Shown piece after piece: positions 34,251 to 42,744 of a stretch of DNA of 64,000 bases; the stretch's first letter is position 1; each line of letters opens with the position of its first letter. The notes below the pieces were generated by a model. The model searched no databases and was not told the DNA's origin. It worked only from the letters and a program-made list of their open reading frames with translations. Both the position numbers and the translations under genes were made by a program. This DNA is from Fusobacterium massiliense. Lineage in GTDB: Bacteria > Fusobacteriota > Fusobacteriia > Fusobacteriales > Fusobacteriaceae. The DNA is taken from NCBI RefSeq assembly GCF_900095705.1, contig NZ_LT608327.1, forward strand, positions 124,001 to 188,000, in the 5' to 3' direction.

Positions 34251-34296
34251 AAACTCATAATATTTTTAAAATTATATTTATTAACTTAATGATTGT

Positions 34297-34380
34297 ATTC
34301 CTAAAAAATATAAAAATAAAAAGTTTTAGGAATATATTCCTTAAAAATTATAAAAAATAAAAGTTTTGGGATTATATTTC
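34297..34380. repeat. Tandem A/T-rich ~40-bp repeat with internal inverted repeat
   Basis: Two diverged units start at ATTCC 34297 and ATTCC 34336, and a third begins at ATTTC 34376. The first unit is itself an inverted repeat (ATTCCTAAAA ... TTTTAGGAAT). They lie between the cbiT stop and the promoter of the ATPase gene; they may be a weak terminator or an operator. Confidence 0.6.
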
Positions 34381-34387
34381 TTAAAAT

Positions 34388-34416
34388 TTGATTTTTAATA
34401 AAAAAGATTATATAAT
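34388..34416 (+). promoter_or_regulatory. Consensus promoter of the ATPase/GIY-YIG/FRG module
   Basis: TTGATT, 17-base spacer, TATAAT; 25 bases before the ATPase start codon. Confidence 0.78.
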
Positions 34417-34441
34417 TTTAGAAAAGAAATGAGGTGCTAAT

Positions 34442-35680
34442 ATGATAAGAATAGATAGAAAAGAATATTTAAATTTTTTAATTGAATCAAAAGATAAACA
34501 GATAATAAAGGTAGTATCTGGAGTAAGAAGATGTGGAAAATCTACTCTTTTTGAAATATATAAAGATTATTTATTAAAAAATGGAGTTGAGAAAAAGCAA
34601 ATAATATCTATCAATTTTGAAGATATGGATTATGAAGAGCTAACTGATTATAAAAAACTCTATGAATTTATAAATTCTAAAATGCTTGAGGATAAAAAAA
34701 ATTATATTTTCTTAGATGAAATTCAACATGTAGATAAATTTGAAAAAGTTGTAGATAGCCTTTTTATAAAAAATAACGTAGATTTATATATAACAGGTTC
34801 CAATGCTTATTTTATGTCAAGTGAACTCGCAACTCTTTTAAGTGGTCGTTATATAGAATTAAAAATGCTTCCTTTATCTTTTAAAGAATACTATCAAGCT
34901 AGACTAGAATATGAAAATTTAGATAAAAAAGAAAATAAGATATTAAAAACTCTGATGCAATATTATAATGAATATATAGTAAATAGTTCTTTTCCTTATA
35001 CTTTACAATTAAACAATAACTTAAAAAATATATATGAATATTTAGATGGAATATATAACTCTGTTCTTTTAAAAGATATAGTAGCAAGATTAAAAATTTC
35101 TGATGTTATGAGACTTGAAAGTGTTGTTAAATATATATTTGATAATATTGGCAATCTGACTTCAATATCAAAGATTGCAAACACTTTAACTTCAATGGGA
35201 AGAAAAACCGATACTAAAACTATTGAAAAGTATGTAAAGGGGCTTATTGACGGACTACTTATATATGAAGTTAATAGATACAATATAAAAGGTAAAGAGT
35301 TTTTATCAACATTATCAAAATACTATGTTTCAGACTTAGGGCTTAGACAAATGATTCTGGGTAATAGAAATATTGATATGGGGCATATTCTAGAAAATAT
35401 AATTTATCTTGAATTACTTAGAAGAAAAGTAAATGTCTATGTTGGGCAATTTGATAAAAATGAAATTGACTTTGTCGTTATTAATTCAAATGAAGTTGAA
35501 TATTATCAAGTTGCTTTAACTGTCTTAGATGAGAATACTTTAAAAAGAGAGTTAGCTGCTTTTAAAAATATAAAGGATAACTACCCTAAGTATTTATTAA
35601 CATTAGATGATGTACTACCAAATACTAATTATGATGGAATAAAAGTAATAAATGCTTTGGAATGGTTGCTGGGAGAATAA
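34442..35680 (+). CDS. AAA_14/DUF4143 ATPase
   Basis: A 412-residue ATPase of the widespread AAA_14-DUF4143 type. Walker A is GVRRCGKST (27-35), Walker B YIFLDEIQHV (about 88-97), a sensor-like ITGSNAYFMSSELATLLSGRY follows, and then the DUF4143 part (LKDIVARLKISD, FLSTLSKYYVSDLGLRQ, ENIIYLELLRR, EIDFVVINSNEVEYYQVA) that ends in a nuclease-like fold without proven activity. Cellular role unknown; it is commonly found in accessory regions. GAGGTG precedes the start. First gene of a module with its own promoter; the GIY-YIG gene starts 19 bases later. Confidence 0.88.
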   Translation: MIRIDRKEYLNFLIESKDKQIIKVVSGVRRCGKSTLFEIYKDYLLKNGVEKKQIISINFEDMDYEELTDYKKLYEFINSKMLEDKKNYIFLDEIQHVDKFEKVVDSLFIKNNVDLYITGSNAYFMSSELATLLSGRYIELKMLPLSFKEYYQARLEYENLDKKENKILKTLMQYYNEYIVNSSFPYTLQLNNNLKNIYEYLDGIYNSVLLKDIVARLKISDVMRLESVVKYIFDNIGNLTSISKIANTLTSMGRKTDTKTIEKYVKGLIDGLLIYEVNRYNIKGKEFLSTLSKYYVSDLGLRQMILGNRNIDMGHILENIIYLELLRRKVNVYVGQFDKNEIDFVVINSNEVEYYQVALTVLDENTLKRELAAFKNIKDNYPKYLLTLDDVLPNTNYDGIKVINALEWLLGE

Positions 35681-35699
35681 GTTAAGAGAGAGGATTAGT

Positions 35700-36587
35700 A
35701 TGATTAAGTTTACTGATTTTATTAAAGACTTTACAAAAGGAAAAGAAAATAAGATAAAATTTAAGTTTCATATGAGTACAGATTTTTTAGAATTAAAAAA
35801 ATCTCCATATGATTGTTTAATGGAAGATTCAAAAGATTGGCAAAATTTAAATAATTATAGAAATGAAAAGGGAAAATCTAGTAGACTTGATGGATACGAT
35901 TATTTAGTAAGTTTTGCTCAATATAATATTTATGGAAGAAATTTTTTTGTCTTTGGAGGAATATATAAAGTAGAAATTGCAAAACCTGAACATTATGAGA
36001 TAGGTGGATATAATATTTCTCTTTTAGATAATAATGATACTATAGGTGAATTACTTAATAAATATAGAAAAAGACTAGTTATAAAATTAGATGAAAACCT
36101 AGGAATAAATTTTGAGTTAACATATGAAGTAGTTGCAAAGAAAAATATTGAAGTTTTTGAAGTTTTTCCAGATATTGCCATAGAAAAATTTAATGGTTAT
36201 CAAAATGTAAGTATAACTCATAAAGAACTTAGAGAAATTGTTAGTAATAATGAACTTAGTTGGAAATTAGCACTTTCATATATAAAAGCTGTGTATGTTA
36301 TTACAGATACAAAAACAGGAAAATTATATATTGGTTCTGCCTATGGAGATAGTCAAGGTCTATGGCAAAGATGGGAATGTTATGCTGATTTTAAAGATTT
36401 AACTGGTGGGAATAAAGAATTTGAAGTACTTGTAGAAAAAAATGGGAAAGATTATATTTTAAATAATTTTAAATACTCTATAGTTGAAATTTTTGATACT
36501 AAGACAAATCGAGAGTATATACTAGAAAGAGAAAATTATTGGAAAAATGTTTTTGAGACAAGAAAGTTTGGAATGAACTGGAATTGA
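35700..36587 (+). CDS. Protein with C-terminal GIY-YIG nuclease domain
   Basis: About 295 residues. The C-terminal third has a GIY-YIG endonuclease core: AVYVITDTKTGKLYIGSAYG at about 196-215, an Arg in LWQRWECYA, and a later Glu in YILERENYWKN that fits the metal-binding position. The N-terminal ~190 residues (SPYDCLMEDSKDW, YLVSFAQYNIYGRNFFVFGG) are unknown to me and may recognise the target. I start at ATG 35700, preceded by GAGAGG; longer in-frame starts fall inside the ATPase gene. The FRG-domain gene starts 23 bases downstream. Likely DNA-cleaving and possibly defensive, but no activity is shown. Confidence 0.8.
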   Translation: MIKFTDFIKDFTKGKENKIKFKFHMSTDFLELKKSPYDCLMEDSKDWQNLNNYRNEKGKSSRLDGYDYLVSFAQYNIYGRNFFVFGGIYKVEIAKPEHYEIGGYNISLLDNNDTIGELLNKYRKRLVIKLDENLGINFELTYEVVAKKNIEVFEVFPDIAIEKFNGYQNVSITHKELREIVSNNELSWKLALSYIKAVYVITDTKTGKLYIGSAYGDSQGLWQRWECYADFKDLTGGNKEFEVLVEKNGKDYILNNFKYSIVEIFDTKTNREYILERENYWKNVFETRKFGMNWN

Positions 36588-36610
36588 TTAGAAGTAGATA
36601 GGAGGAAAAA

Positions 36611-37924
36611 ATGAATAAGATTTATGTAGATAAAGTATACTATTCTGAAAAAGAAAATATTGATGATGCTGAATATAATAAAATAAGTTATACTGTAAGA
36701 AAGATACGAAGTGTATCAGACTATTTAAGAGCAGTTGAGACTATATTAAGTAACTATTATATCTGTGGTGATTTTTCTCCTATAAAAAGATTTGAAAATT
36801 TATTTTATTTAAGAGAAAATAAATTAAAATCTATTATGCAAGAGGGAGTATTTTTTAGAGGACAATCTGAGGAATTTGAATTTATAATACCTAGTATTTT
36901 TAGAGATACCAAATATATAGAAAATGAGCATGAATTAATAAAAGAAGCAGAAATATCATATCCATTAGAAATTCAAAAGATAAAATATCTACCTGATAAG
37001 TTAGCTTTAATGCAACATTATGGACTACCTACAAGGATTATGGATATAACTACAAATGCTTTGGTAGCTTTATATTTTGCAGTATCTAAGGATAAAGATA
37101 AAGATGGTGTTGTTTATCTATTCAATAAAAAAACAAATAAAAAAGAAGTTCTAACTTCAAAAAGTATCCCTGTTATAATAAAAACAGTTCTAGCTAATTT
37201 AACATATAAAGAAAAATTATTATTAGATTTAACTTTTAGGAAAATTAAAAATAAAGAGATATTACTATCTTCTTTTAGAAAAGTAAATTACAGGATATTA
37301 CCTATAATAGGAAAAATTTATGATGCTATAAAAACGGATATAGGATTTATTCCTACTAATATAAAAATTTCAGATTTTTATGGTTTAAACTTTGTAAAAC
37401 CACTAGAAGTAGATGAAAGAATTATTCGGCAAAATGCAATGTTTATGATTTTTGGATTAGATGGAATTTATGACTCACATAAAGAAGGACTAAAACAACT
37501 CAAAGTAGATAGCGAATTAATAGGGAAAAGAGCAATTTTAGAATCTTATTATAAAATAGAAAAATTCCGCAATGAAATTTATAATCTCACTGCGGAAATA
37601 AAACAAATAGAAACTAAATTATGGAAAAAAAATACAGAAGAAGTATTAAAAAATAAAATAAGTGAACAAGTTTTTGATGCAATGTTGGCTTATGCCCCCG
37701 AATTTTCTTTACCTAAAAAAGAAAAAGAGTGGGCTTTTTATAATAAAAGTGATGAAGATGATGAAACTAGAAAACAAACCTATGACGGAAGTGCTATAAT
37801 ATTATTAAAATCTAAGTATAAAGAGAAAATAAAAAATGAATTAGAGTTAATTGGAATTTCGAGAAAATCAATTTATCCTGATATGCAAAACAAATCACAA
37901 TATATAAGAGAAAAATATTTATAA
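36611..37924 (+). CDS. FRG-domain protein
   Basis: A 437-residue protein with an FRG domain: FFRGQ at 81-85, LALMQHYGLPTRIMDITTNALVALYFAV at about 131-158 (the conserved His-Tyr-Gly-Leu-Pro-Thr-Arg and Asp). FRG domains resemble ADP-ribosyl-transferring folds in shape of motif and recur in toxin or phage-defence settings, but their biochemistry is poorly known. The C-terminal part (residues ~240-437) carries a charged helical stretch. GGAGG precedes the start. Only 18 bases separate it from cbiL, so cbiL and the rest of the corrin genes would be read from this module's promoter as well. Confidence 0.8.
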   Translation: MNKIYVDKVYYSEKENIDDAEYNKISYTVRKIRSVSDYLRAVETILSNYYICGDFSPIKRFENLFYLRENKLKSIMQEGVFFRGQSEEFEFIIPSIFRDTKYIENEHELIKEAEISYPLEIQKIKYLPDKLALMQHYGLPTRIMDITTNALVALYFAVSKDKDKDGVVYLFNKKTNKKEVLTSKSIPVIIKTVLANLTYKEKLLLDLTFRKIKNKEILLSSFRKVNYRILPIIGKIYDAIKTDIGFIPTNIKISDFYGLNFVKPLEVDERIIRQNAMFMIFGLDGIYDSHKEGLKQLKVDSELIGKRAILESYYKIEKFRNEIYNLTAEIKQIETKLWKKNTEEVLKNKISEQVFDAMLAYAPEFSLPKKEKEWAFYNKSDEDDETRKQTYDGSAIILLKSKYKEKIKNELELIGISRKSIYPDMQNKSQYIREKYL

Positions 37925-37942
37925 ATTAAGAAAGGAAAATGT

Positions 37943-38665
37943 ATGACTAACAAATTTTATGGTATAGGTGTTGGAGTTGGGGATCCAGAAGAGATAACTA
38001 TAAAAGCTATAAACACCTTGAAAAAATTAGATGTAGTAATATTACCAGAGGCAAAAAAAGATGACGGTAGTGTTGCTTATGAAATTGCAAAACAATATAT
38101 GAAGGAAAATGTAGAGAAAGTTTTTGTTGAATTTCCTATGCTTAAATCTCTAGAGGATAGAGAAAATGCAAGAAAAGAAAATGCAAAAATAGTTCAAAAA
38201 TTTTTAGATGAAGGGAAAAATGTTGGTTTCTTAACTATTGGAGACACTATGACATACAGTACTTATGTATATATTTTAGAGCATCTTCCTGAAAAATATT
38301 TAGTTGAAACAGTTCCAGGAGTCTCATCATTTGTTGATATGGCATCAAGATTTAATTTTCCACTTATGATAGGAGATGAAACTTTAAAAGTTGTATCACT
38401 TAATAAGAAAACTAATATTGAATTTGAATTAGAAAATAATGACAACATAGTTTTTATGAAAGTTAGTAGAAATTTTGAAAATTTAAAACAAGCACTTATA
38501 AAAACAGGAAATATAGATAAAATTATTATGGTTTCAAATTGTGGAAAAGAAAGTCAAAAAGTTTATTATGACATAAAAGATTTAACAGAAGATGATATTC
38601 CATATTTTACAACTCTAATTGTAAAAAAAGGTGGATTTGAAAAATGGAGAAAATTTAGTATATAA
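37943..38665 (+). CDS. cbiL: Cobalt-precorrin-2 C20-methyltransferase
   Basis: A 240-residue tetrapyrrole methylase that adds the C20 methyl, committing precorrin-2 to corrins. FYGIGVGVGDPEEITIKA is the SAM-binding N-terminus in the form typical of CbiL/CobI; FLTIGDTMTYSTYVYI and TVPGVSSFVDMASR are the further family signatures. AGAAAGGAAA precedes the start. It follows the FRG gene by 18 bases and is followed by an exported protein gene before cbiF. Confidence 0.94.
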   Translation: MTNKFYGIGVGVGDPEEITIKAINTLKKLDVVILPEAKKDDGSVAYEIAKQYMKENVEKVFVEFPMLKSLEDRENARKENAKIVQKFLDEGKNVGFLTIGDTMTYSTYVYILEHLPEKYLVETVPGVSSFVDMASRFNFPLMIGDETLKVVSLNKKTNIEFELENNDNIVFMKVSRNFENLKQALIKTGNIDKIIMVSNCGKESQKVYYDIKDLTEDDIPYFTTLIVKKGGFEKWRKFSI

Positions 38666-38679
38666 GGAGAAGCCATATT

Positions 38680-39363
38680 ATGAAAAAATTATTAGCTATA
38701 TTATTTTTAATTATTGCAGTTCAAGGTATCGCTGAAACAGTAGTTAAAGGAACTTATGAAACAAAAAGAAAAAGATATGTTGAATTAACTCAAACATTAG
38801 AGAAAGAAATATTCTTAAATTATACTCTACCAGATAATAAAAAGGAAATTGTAACTTACAAAGGTGTTGATTATGATATTTTAGTAAGTAAAAATGATTT
38901 ATTAGAAATTTATAATAAAGGAAGAAAAGAACCAATAGAGGATATTAAAAATAAGATATCATATAAAGATGAAAAATTTGATTACATCCATAATGAATTT
39001 GCTGAATTAATTGAAAATAATAAAGCAGTTGTCTATGATAGAAAAAATGAAAAAGAAATAAATTATCTTATAAAAGTAAAATATAGTAATGCAATTTACT
39101 ATGATAATGGGGGCGGTTCTCTTTATAATGGATATAAATTTTATAAAGACAAAGAATGGACAGAGTCAGTGTTAAAATTTAATATAATTACTAAATTTGG
39201 AATTGCACTACACCATAGTTTAGGTGATAATCCATATAATAGAGAATTAACTGAAAAAGAAAAAGAAAGAATAGAAAAATATGATGAAAAATTTAATGAG
39301 GAAAAAGAATTATATCAAAGAGCTATACAAACACCAGATGTAACTCAAAGTTTTAGTTACTAA
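38680..39363 (+). CDS. Exported protein of unknown function within the cobalamin cluster
   Basis: A 227-residue protein with a clear cleavable signal peptide (KKLLAILFLIIAVQGIA, cleavage likely after AVQGIA-ET), so it is secreted or periplasmic. The rest is charged and hydrophilic; I recognise no domain. The segment KAVVYDRKNEKEINYLIKVK and the glycine stretch DNGGGSLYNGYKFY stand out but do not suggest a function. No lipobox. It lies 14 bases after cbiL and 37 before cbiF in the same direction; whether it serves corrinoid or cobalt handling is open. Confidence 0.65.
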   Translation: MKKLLAILFLIIAVQGIAETVVKGTYETKRKRYVELTQTLEKEIFLNYTLPDNKKEIVTYKGVDYDILVSKNDLLEIYNKGRKEPIEDIKNKISYKDEKFDYIHNEFAELIENNKAVVYDRKNEKEINYLIKVKYSNAIYYDNGGGSLYNGYKFYKDKEWTESVLKFNIITKFGIALHHSLGDNPYNRELTEKEKERIEKYDEKFNEEKELYQRAIQTPDVTQSFSY

Positions 39364-39400
39364 AATAAATTATAGAATTTAAAAAAGAAAGGATTTTAAA

Positions 39401-40171
39401 ATGGAAAAATATAAAGAAAAAGTTTACTTTATAGGAGCAGGGCCAGGTGACCCAGAGTTAATAACTATAAAAGGACAAAGAATAGTTAAAGAAGCTGATG
39501 TTATTATTTATGCAGGTTCTTTAGTTCCAAAAGAGGTCATAGATTGTCATAAAGAGGAAGCAGAAATTTACAACTCAGCATCTATGTCATTAGATGAAGT
39601 TATAGATGTTACTGTAAAAGCAATAAAAGCAGGTAAAAAAGTAGCAAGAGTTCATACAGGAGACCCTGCAATCTATGGAGCACATAGAGAACAAATGGAT
39701 ATGTTAGATGAATATGGAATTGAATATGAAGTTATTCCAGGAGTAAGTTCGTTTTTAGCATCTGCTGCGGCATTGAAAAAAGAATTTACACTGCCTAATG
39801 TTTCTCAAACAGTAATATGTACAAGAATAGAAGGAAGAACTCCTGTTCCTGAAAAAGAAAGCTTAGAAAGTTTAGCAAAACATAGAGCATCTATGGCAAT
39901 ATTTTTATCAGTTCATATGATAGATAAAGTTGTTGAAACATTGGCTACTTCTTATCCCATGACAACACCTGTGGCAGTTGTTCAAAGGGCAACTTGGCCA
40001 GACCAAAAAATTGTTTTAGGAACTCTTGAAACCATTGAACAAAAAGTTAAAGAAGCTGGAATAAATAAAACAGCACAAATATTAGTTGGAGATTTCTTAG
40101 GGAATGAATATGAAAAATCTAAACTATATGATAAACATTTTACTCATGAATATAGAGAAGGTGTAAAATAA
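39401..40171 (+). CDS. cbiF: Cobalt-precorrin-4 C11-methyltransferase
   Basis: A 256-residue tetrapyrrole methylase that adds the C11 methyl. VYFIGAGPGDPELITIKGQ is the SAM loop, and AGSLVPKEV, RVHTGDPAIYGAHREQMD and VIPGVSSFLASAAALKKEFTLP are the features that distinguish CbiF/CobM from its sister methylases. AGAAAGGA precedes the start. The cluster from here on (cbiF-cbiG-cbiH-cbiJ) is compact, with gaps or overlaps of a few bases to 42. Confidence 0.96.
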   Translation: MEKYKEKVYFIGAGPGDPELITIKGQRIVKEADVIIYAGSLVPKEVIDCHKEEAEIYNSASMSLDEVIDVTVKAIKAGKKVARVHTGDPAIYGAHREQMDMLDEYGIEYEVIPGVSSFLASAAALKKEFTLPNVSQTVICTRIEGRTPVPEKESLESLAKHRASMAIFLSVHMIDKVVETLATSYPMTTPVAVVQRATWPDQKIVLGTLETIEQKVKEAGINKTAQILVGDFLGNEYEKSKLYDKHFTHEYREGVK

Positions 40172-40213
40172 TAATATAGATTATTATATTCAAATTAATA
40201 AAGAGGTGAACTT

Positions 40214-41215
40214 ATGAAATTAGCATTTTGGACAGTAACAAAAGGAGCGGGAAATATTGCAAGAGAATATAAAGAAAAATTAGAAAAGAATCTGAAAGAC
40301 TGCGATATTGATGTTTTTACTTTGAAAAAATATGATGTTGAAGATACTATTCAAATAGAAGATTTTACTTCTAATATAAATGAAAAGTTCTCTCAATATG
40401 ATGCTCATATTTTCATAATGGCAAGTGGAATAGTAATTAGAAAAATAGCAAACTTGATAGGAACAAAAGATAAAGACCCTGCTGTGCTTTTGATAGATGA
40501 AGGAAAACATTTTGTAATTTCTCTTTTATCTGGACATTTGGGTGGAGCTAATGAACTTTCTTACTCAATAGCAAATATTTTAAAATTAGTACCAGTTATT
40601 ACAACAAGTTCAGATGTTACAGGAAAAATTGCTGTTGATACTATATCTCAAAAATTAAATGCAGAATTAGAAGATTTAAAATCAGCTAAGGAAGTAACAT
40701 CACTTATTGTTAATGGACAAAATGTAAATATACTTTTACCAAAAAATGTAAGAGTAGGTGAAGAAAAATCAGCCGATGGTTTTATTTTAGTATCTAATAA
40801 GAAAAATATTGAATATACTAGAATTTATCCTAAAAATTTAATTTTAGGAATAGGTTGTAAAAAAGATACTAAGACAGAGGATATTTTAAAGGCTATAGAA
40901 AAATGTTTGGATAAGAATAATTTGGATTTTAGATCTTTAAAAAAAATGTCTACTGTTGATGTAAAAGAAAATGAACAAGGACTGATTGATGCAAGTAACT
41001 TCTTAGGACTAGATTTAGAAATAATATCAAGAGATGAAATAAAGAAAATTCAAGATCAATTTGAGGGTTCAGATTTTGTGGAAAAAAATATAGGGGTAAG
41101 AGCTGTATCAGAACCTGTTGCACTTTTATCATCGACAGGAAATGGAAAGTTTTTAGTGATGAAAGAAAAATATGATGGAATAACAATTTCAATATATGAA
41201 GAGGAGATGAAATAA
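40214..41215 (+). CDS. cbiG: Cobalt-precorrin-5A hydrolase
   Basis: A 333-residue enzyme that opens the delta-lactone ring of cobalt-precorrin-5A, releasing acetaldehyde. The N-terminal and central parts match CbiG: IFIMASGIVIRKIANLIGTKDKDPAVLLIDE and FVISLLSGHLGGANELS, followed by the C-terminal CbiG domain (LILGIGCKKDTKTEDI, VDVKENEQGLIDAS). Only the anaerobic pathway uses a stand-alone CbiG. AGAGGTG lies before the start. Its TAA shares one base with the cbiH ATG. Confidence 0.94.
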   Translation: MKLAFWTVTKGAGNIAREYKEKLEKNLKDCDIDVFTLKKYDVEDTIQIEDFTSNINEKFSQYDAHIFIMASGIVIRKIANLIGTKDKDPAVLLIDEGKHFVISLLSGHLGGANELSYSIANILKLVPVITTSSDVTGKIAVDTISQKLNAELEDLKSAKEVTSLIVNGQNVNILLPKNVRVGEEKSADGFILVSNKKNIEYTRIYPKNLILGIGCKKDTKTEDILKAIEKCLDKNNLDFRSLKKMSTVDVKENEQGLIDASNFLGLDLEIISRDEIKKIQDQFEGSDFVEKNIGVRAVSEPVALLSSTGNGKFLVMKEKYDGITISIYEEEMK

Positions 41216-41964
41216 TGAATAAAGGGAAGATTTATGTAGTAGGTATTGGACCTGGAAACATGGAAGATATAAGTAGAAGAGCATATGATGTATTAAAAAA
41301 TATAGATGTTATAGCGGGATATACAACTTATGTCAATTTAGTTAAAGATGAATTTTCAGATAAAGAATTTTTAATTTCTGGAATGAAAAGAGAAATCGAA
41401 AGATGTAAAGAAACTTTAGAAGTTGCTAAAACTGGAAAAACAGTTGCTTTAATAAGTAGTGGAGATTCTGGGATATACGGTATGGCAGGGATAATGCTTG
41501 AAGTTGCTTCAGGGACAGGAGTAGAAGTTGAAGTAGTTCCTGGAATTACATCTACAATAGCAGGAGCTGCTTTGGTAGGAGCACCTCTTATGCATGACCA
41601 AGCTATAATAAGTCTAAGTGATTTATTAACTGATTGGGAAGTTATTAAAAAAAGAATAGATTGTGCAAGTCAAGGAGACTTTGTAATTTCTCTTTATAAT
41701 CCAAAAAGTAAAGGTAGAACTGAACAAATTGTTGAAGCTAGAAAAATTATGCTAAAACATAAGTTACCTACTACTCCTGTAGCTTTACTTAGACAAATAG
41801 GAAGAAAGGAAGAAAACTACACACTTACAAACTTAGAAGATTTTTTAAACCATGAAATAGATATGTTTACAATAGTTTTAGTTGGAAATTCAAATACATA
41901 TATTAAAGATGGGAAAATGATAACACCTAGAGGTTATGAAAAAAAATCAAATTGGGGAAAATAG
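41215..41964 (+). CDS. cbiH: Cobalt-precorrin-3B (cobalt-factor III) C17-methyltransferase
   Basis: A 249-residue tetrapyrrole methylase that adds the C17 methyl and contracts the ring. The start KIYVVGIGPGNMEDIS is the SAM loop; AYDVLKNIDVIAGYTTY, LISSGDSGIYGMAGIMLE, VVPGITSTIAGAALVGAPLMHD, the SLSDLLTDWEVI and ISLYNPKSKGR patterns are typical for CbiH/CobJ. GAGGAGATG overlaps the end of cbiG. It precedes cbiJ by 13 bases. Confidence 0.95.
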   Translation: MNKGKIYVVGIGPGNMEDISRRAYDVLKNIDVIAGYTTYVNLVKDEFSDKEFLISGMKREIERCKETLEVAKTGKTVALISSGDSGIYGMAGIMLEVASGTGVEVEVVPGITSTIAGAALVGAPLMHDQAIISLSDLLTDWEVIKKRIDCASQGDFVISLYNPKSKGRTEQIVEARKIMLKHKLPTTPVALLRQIGRKEENYTLTNLEDFLNHEIDMFTIVLVGNSNTYIKDGKMITPRGYEKKSNWGK

Positions 41965-41977
41965 AAAGAAGGATATA

Positions 41978-42721
41978 ATGATTTGGGTAATTGGTGGAAC
42001 TAAGGATTCAAGAGATTTTTTAGAAAAATTTATAGAGCATGATACTAATATTATTGTTTCAACTGCAACTGAATATGGGGCAAAATTAATAGAAAATTTA
42101 TCTGTAAAAACTTCATCAGAAAAAATGGATAAAGGAGCTATGTTAAAATTTGTAGAAGATAATAAAATTACAAAAGTAATAGATACAAGCCATCCTTATG
42201 CTTTTGAAGTTTCTAAAAATGCAATGGAAGTTGCAGAAGAGAAAAATATTGAGTATTTTAGATTTGAAAGAGAAAAAGTAGATATTTTACCTAAAAAATA
42301 CAAAAACTTTGAAGAAATTAAAGATTTAATAGAATATGTAGAAAAACTTGATGGAAATATTTTGGTTACTTTGGGAAGCAATAATGTTCCTCTCTTTAAA
42401 GATTTAAAAAATTTAGATAATATATATTTTAGGATTTTATCAAGATGGGATATGGTAAAAAGATGTGAAGATAATAATATACTTCCTAAAAATATTATTG
42501 CTATGCAAGGACCATTTACTGAAAATATGAATATAGCAATGATGGAACAATTTAATATAAAGTATTTAATTACTAAAAAAGCAGGAGATACAGGTGGAGA
42601 AAGAGAAAAAGTTAGTGCCTGTGATAAATTAGATGTAGAGATTATTTATTTAGATAAAAAAGAAATGTCTTATAAAAATTGTTATACAAATATAGATAGA
42701 CTTATAGAAAAACTAATCTAA
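41978..42721 (+). CDS. cbiJ: Cobalt-precorrin-6A reductase
   Basis: About 247 residues; reduces the macrocycle of precorrin-6A. MIWVIGGTKDSRDFLEKF at the N-terminus is the CbiJ/CobK nucleotide-binding signature; IDTSHPYAFEVSKNA and the C-terminal YLITKKAGDTGGEREKV complete the family pattern. I choose ATG 41978, preceded by GAAGG; a longer in-frame start at 41936 falls inside cbiH. It is the last recognisable corrin enzyme; CDF transporter follows after 23 bases. cbiB, cbiP, cobalt chelatase and the nucleotide-loop genes are not in the window. Confidence 0.93.
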   Translation: MIWVIGGTKDSRDFLEKFIEHDTNIIVSTATEYGAKLIENLSVKTSSEKMDKGAMLKFVEDNKITKVIDTSHPYAFEVSKNAMEVAEEKNIEYFRFEREKVDILPKKYKNFEEIKDLIEYVEKLDGNILVTLGSNNVPLFKDLKNLDNIYFRILSRWDMVKRCEDNNILPKNIIAMQGPFTENMNIAMMEQFNIKYLITKKAGDTGGEREKVSACDKLDVEIIYLDKKEMSYKNCYTNIDRLIEKLI

Positions 42722-42744
42722 AATATAAAAATAGGAGAAGTAAA

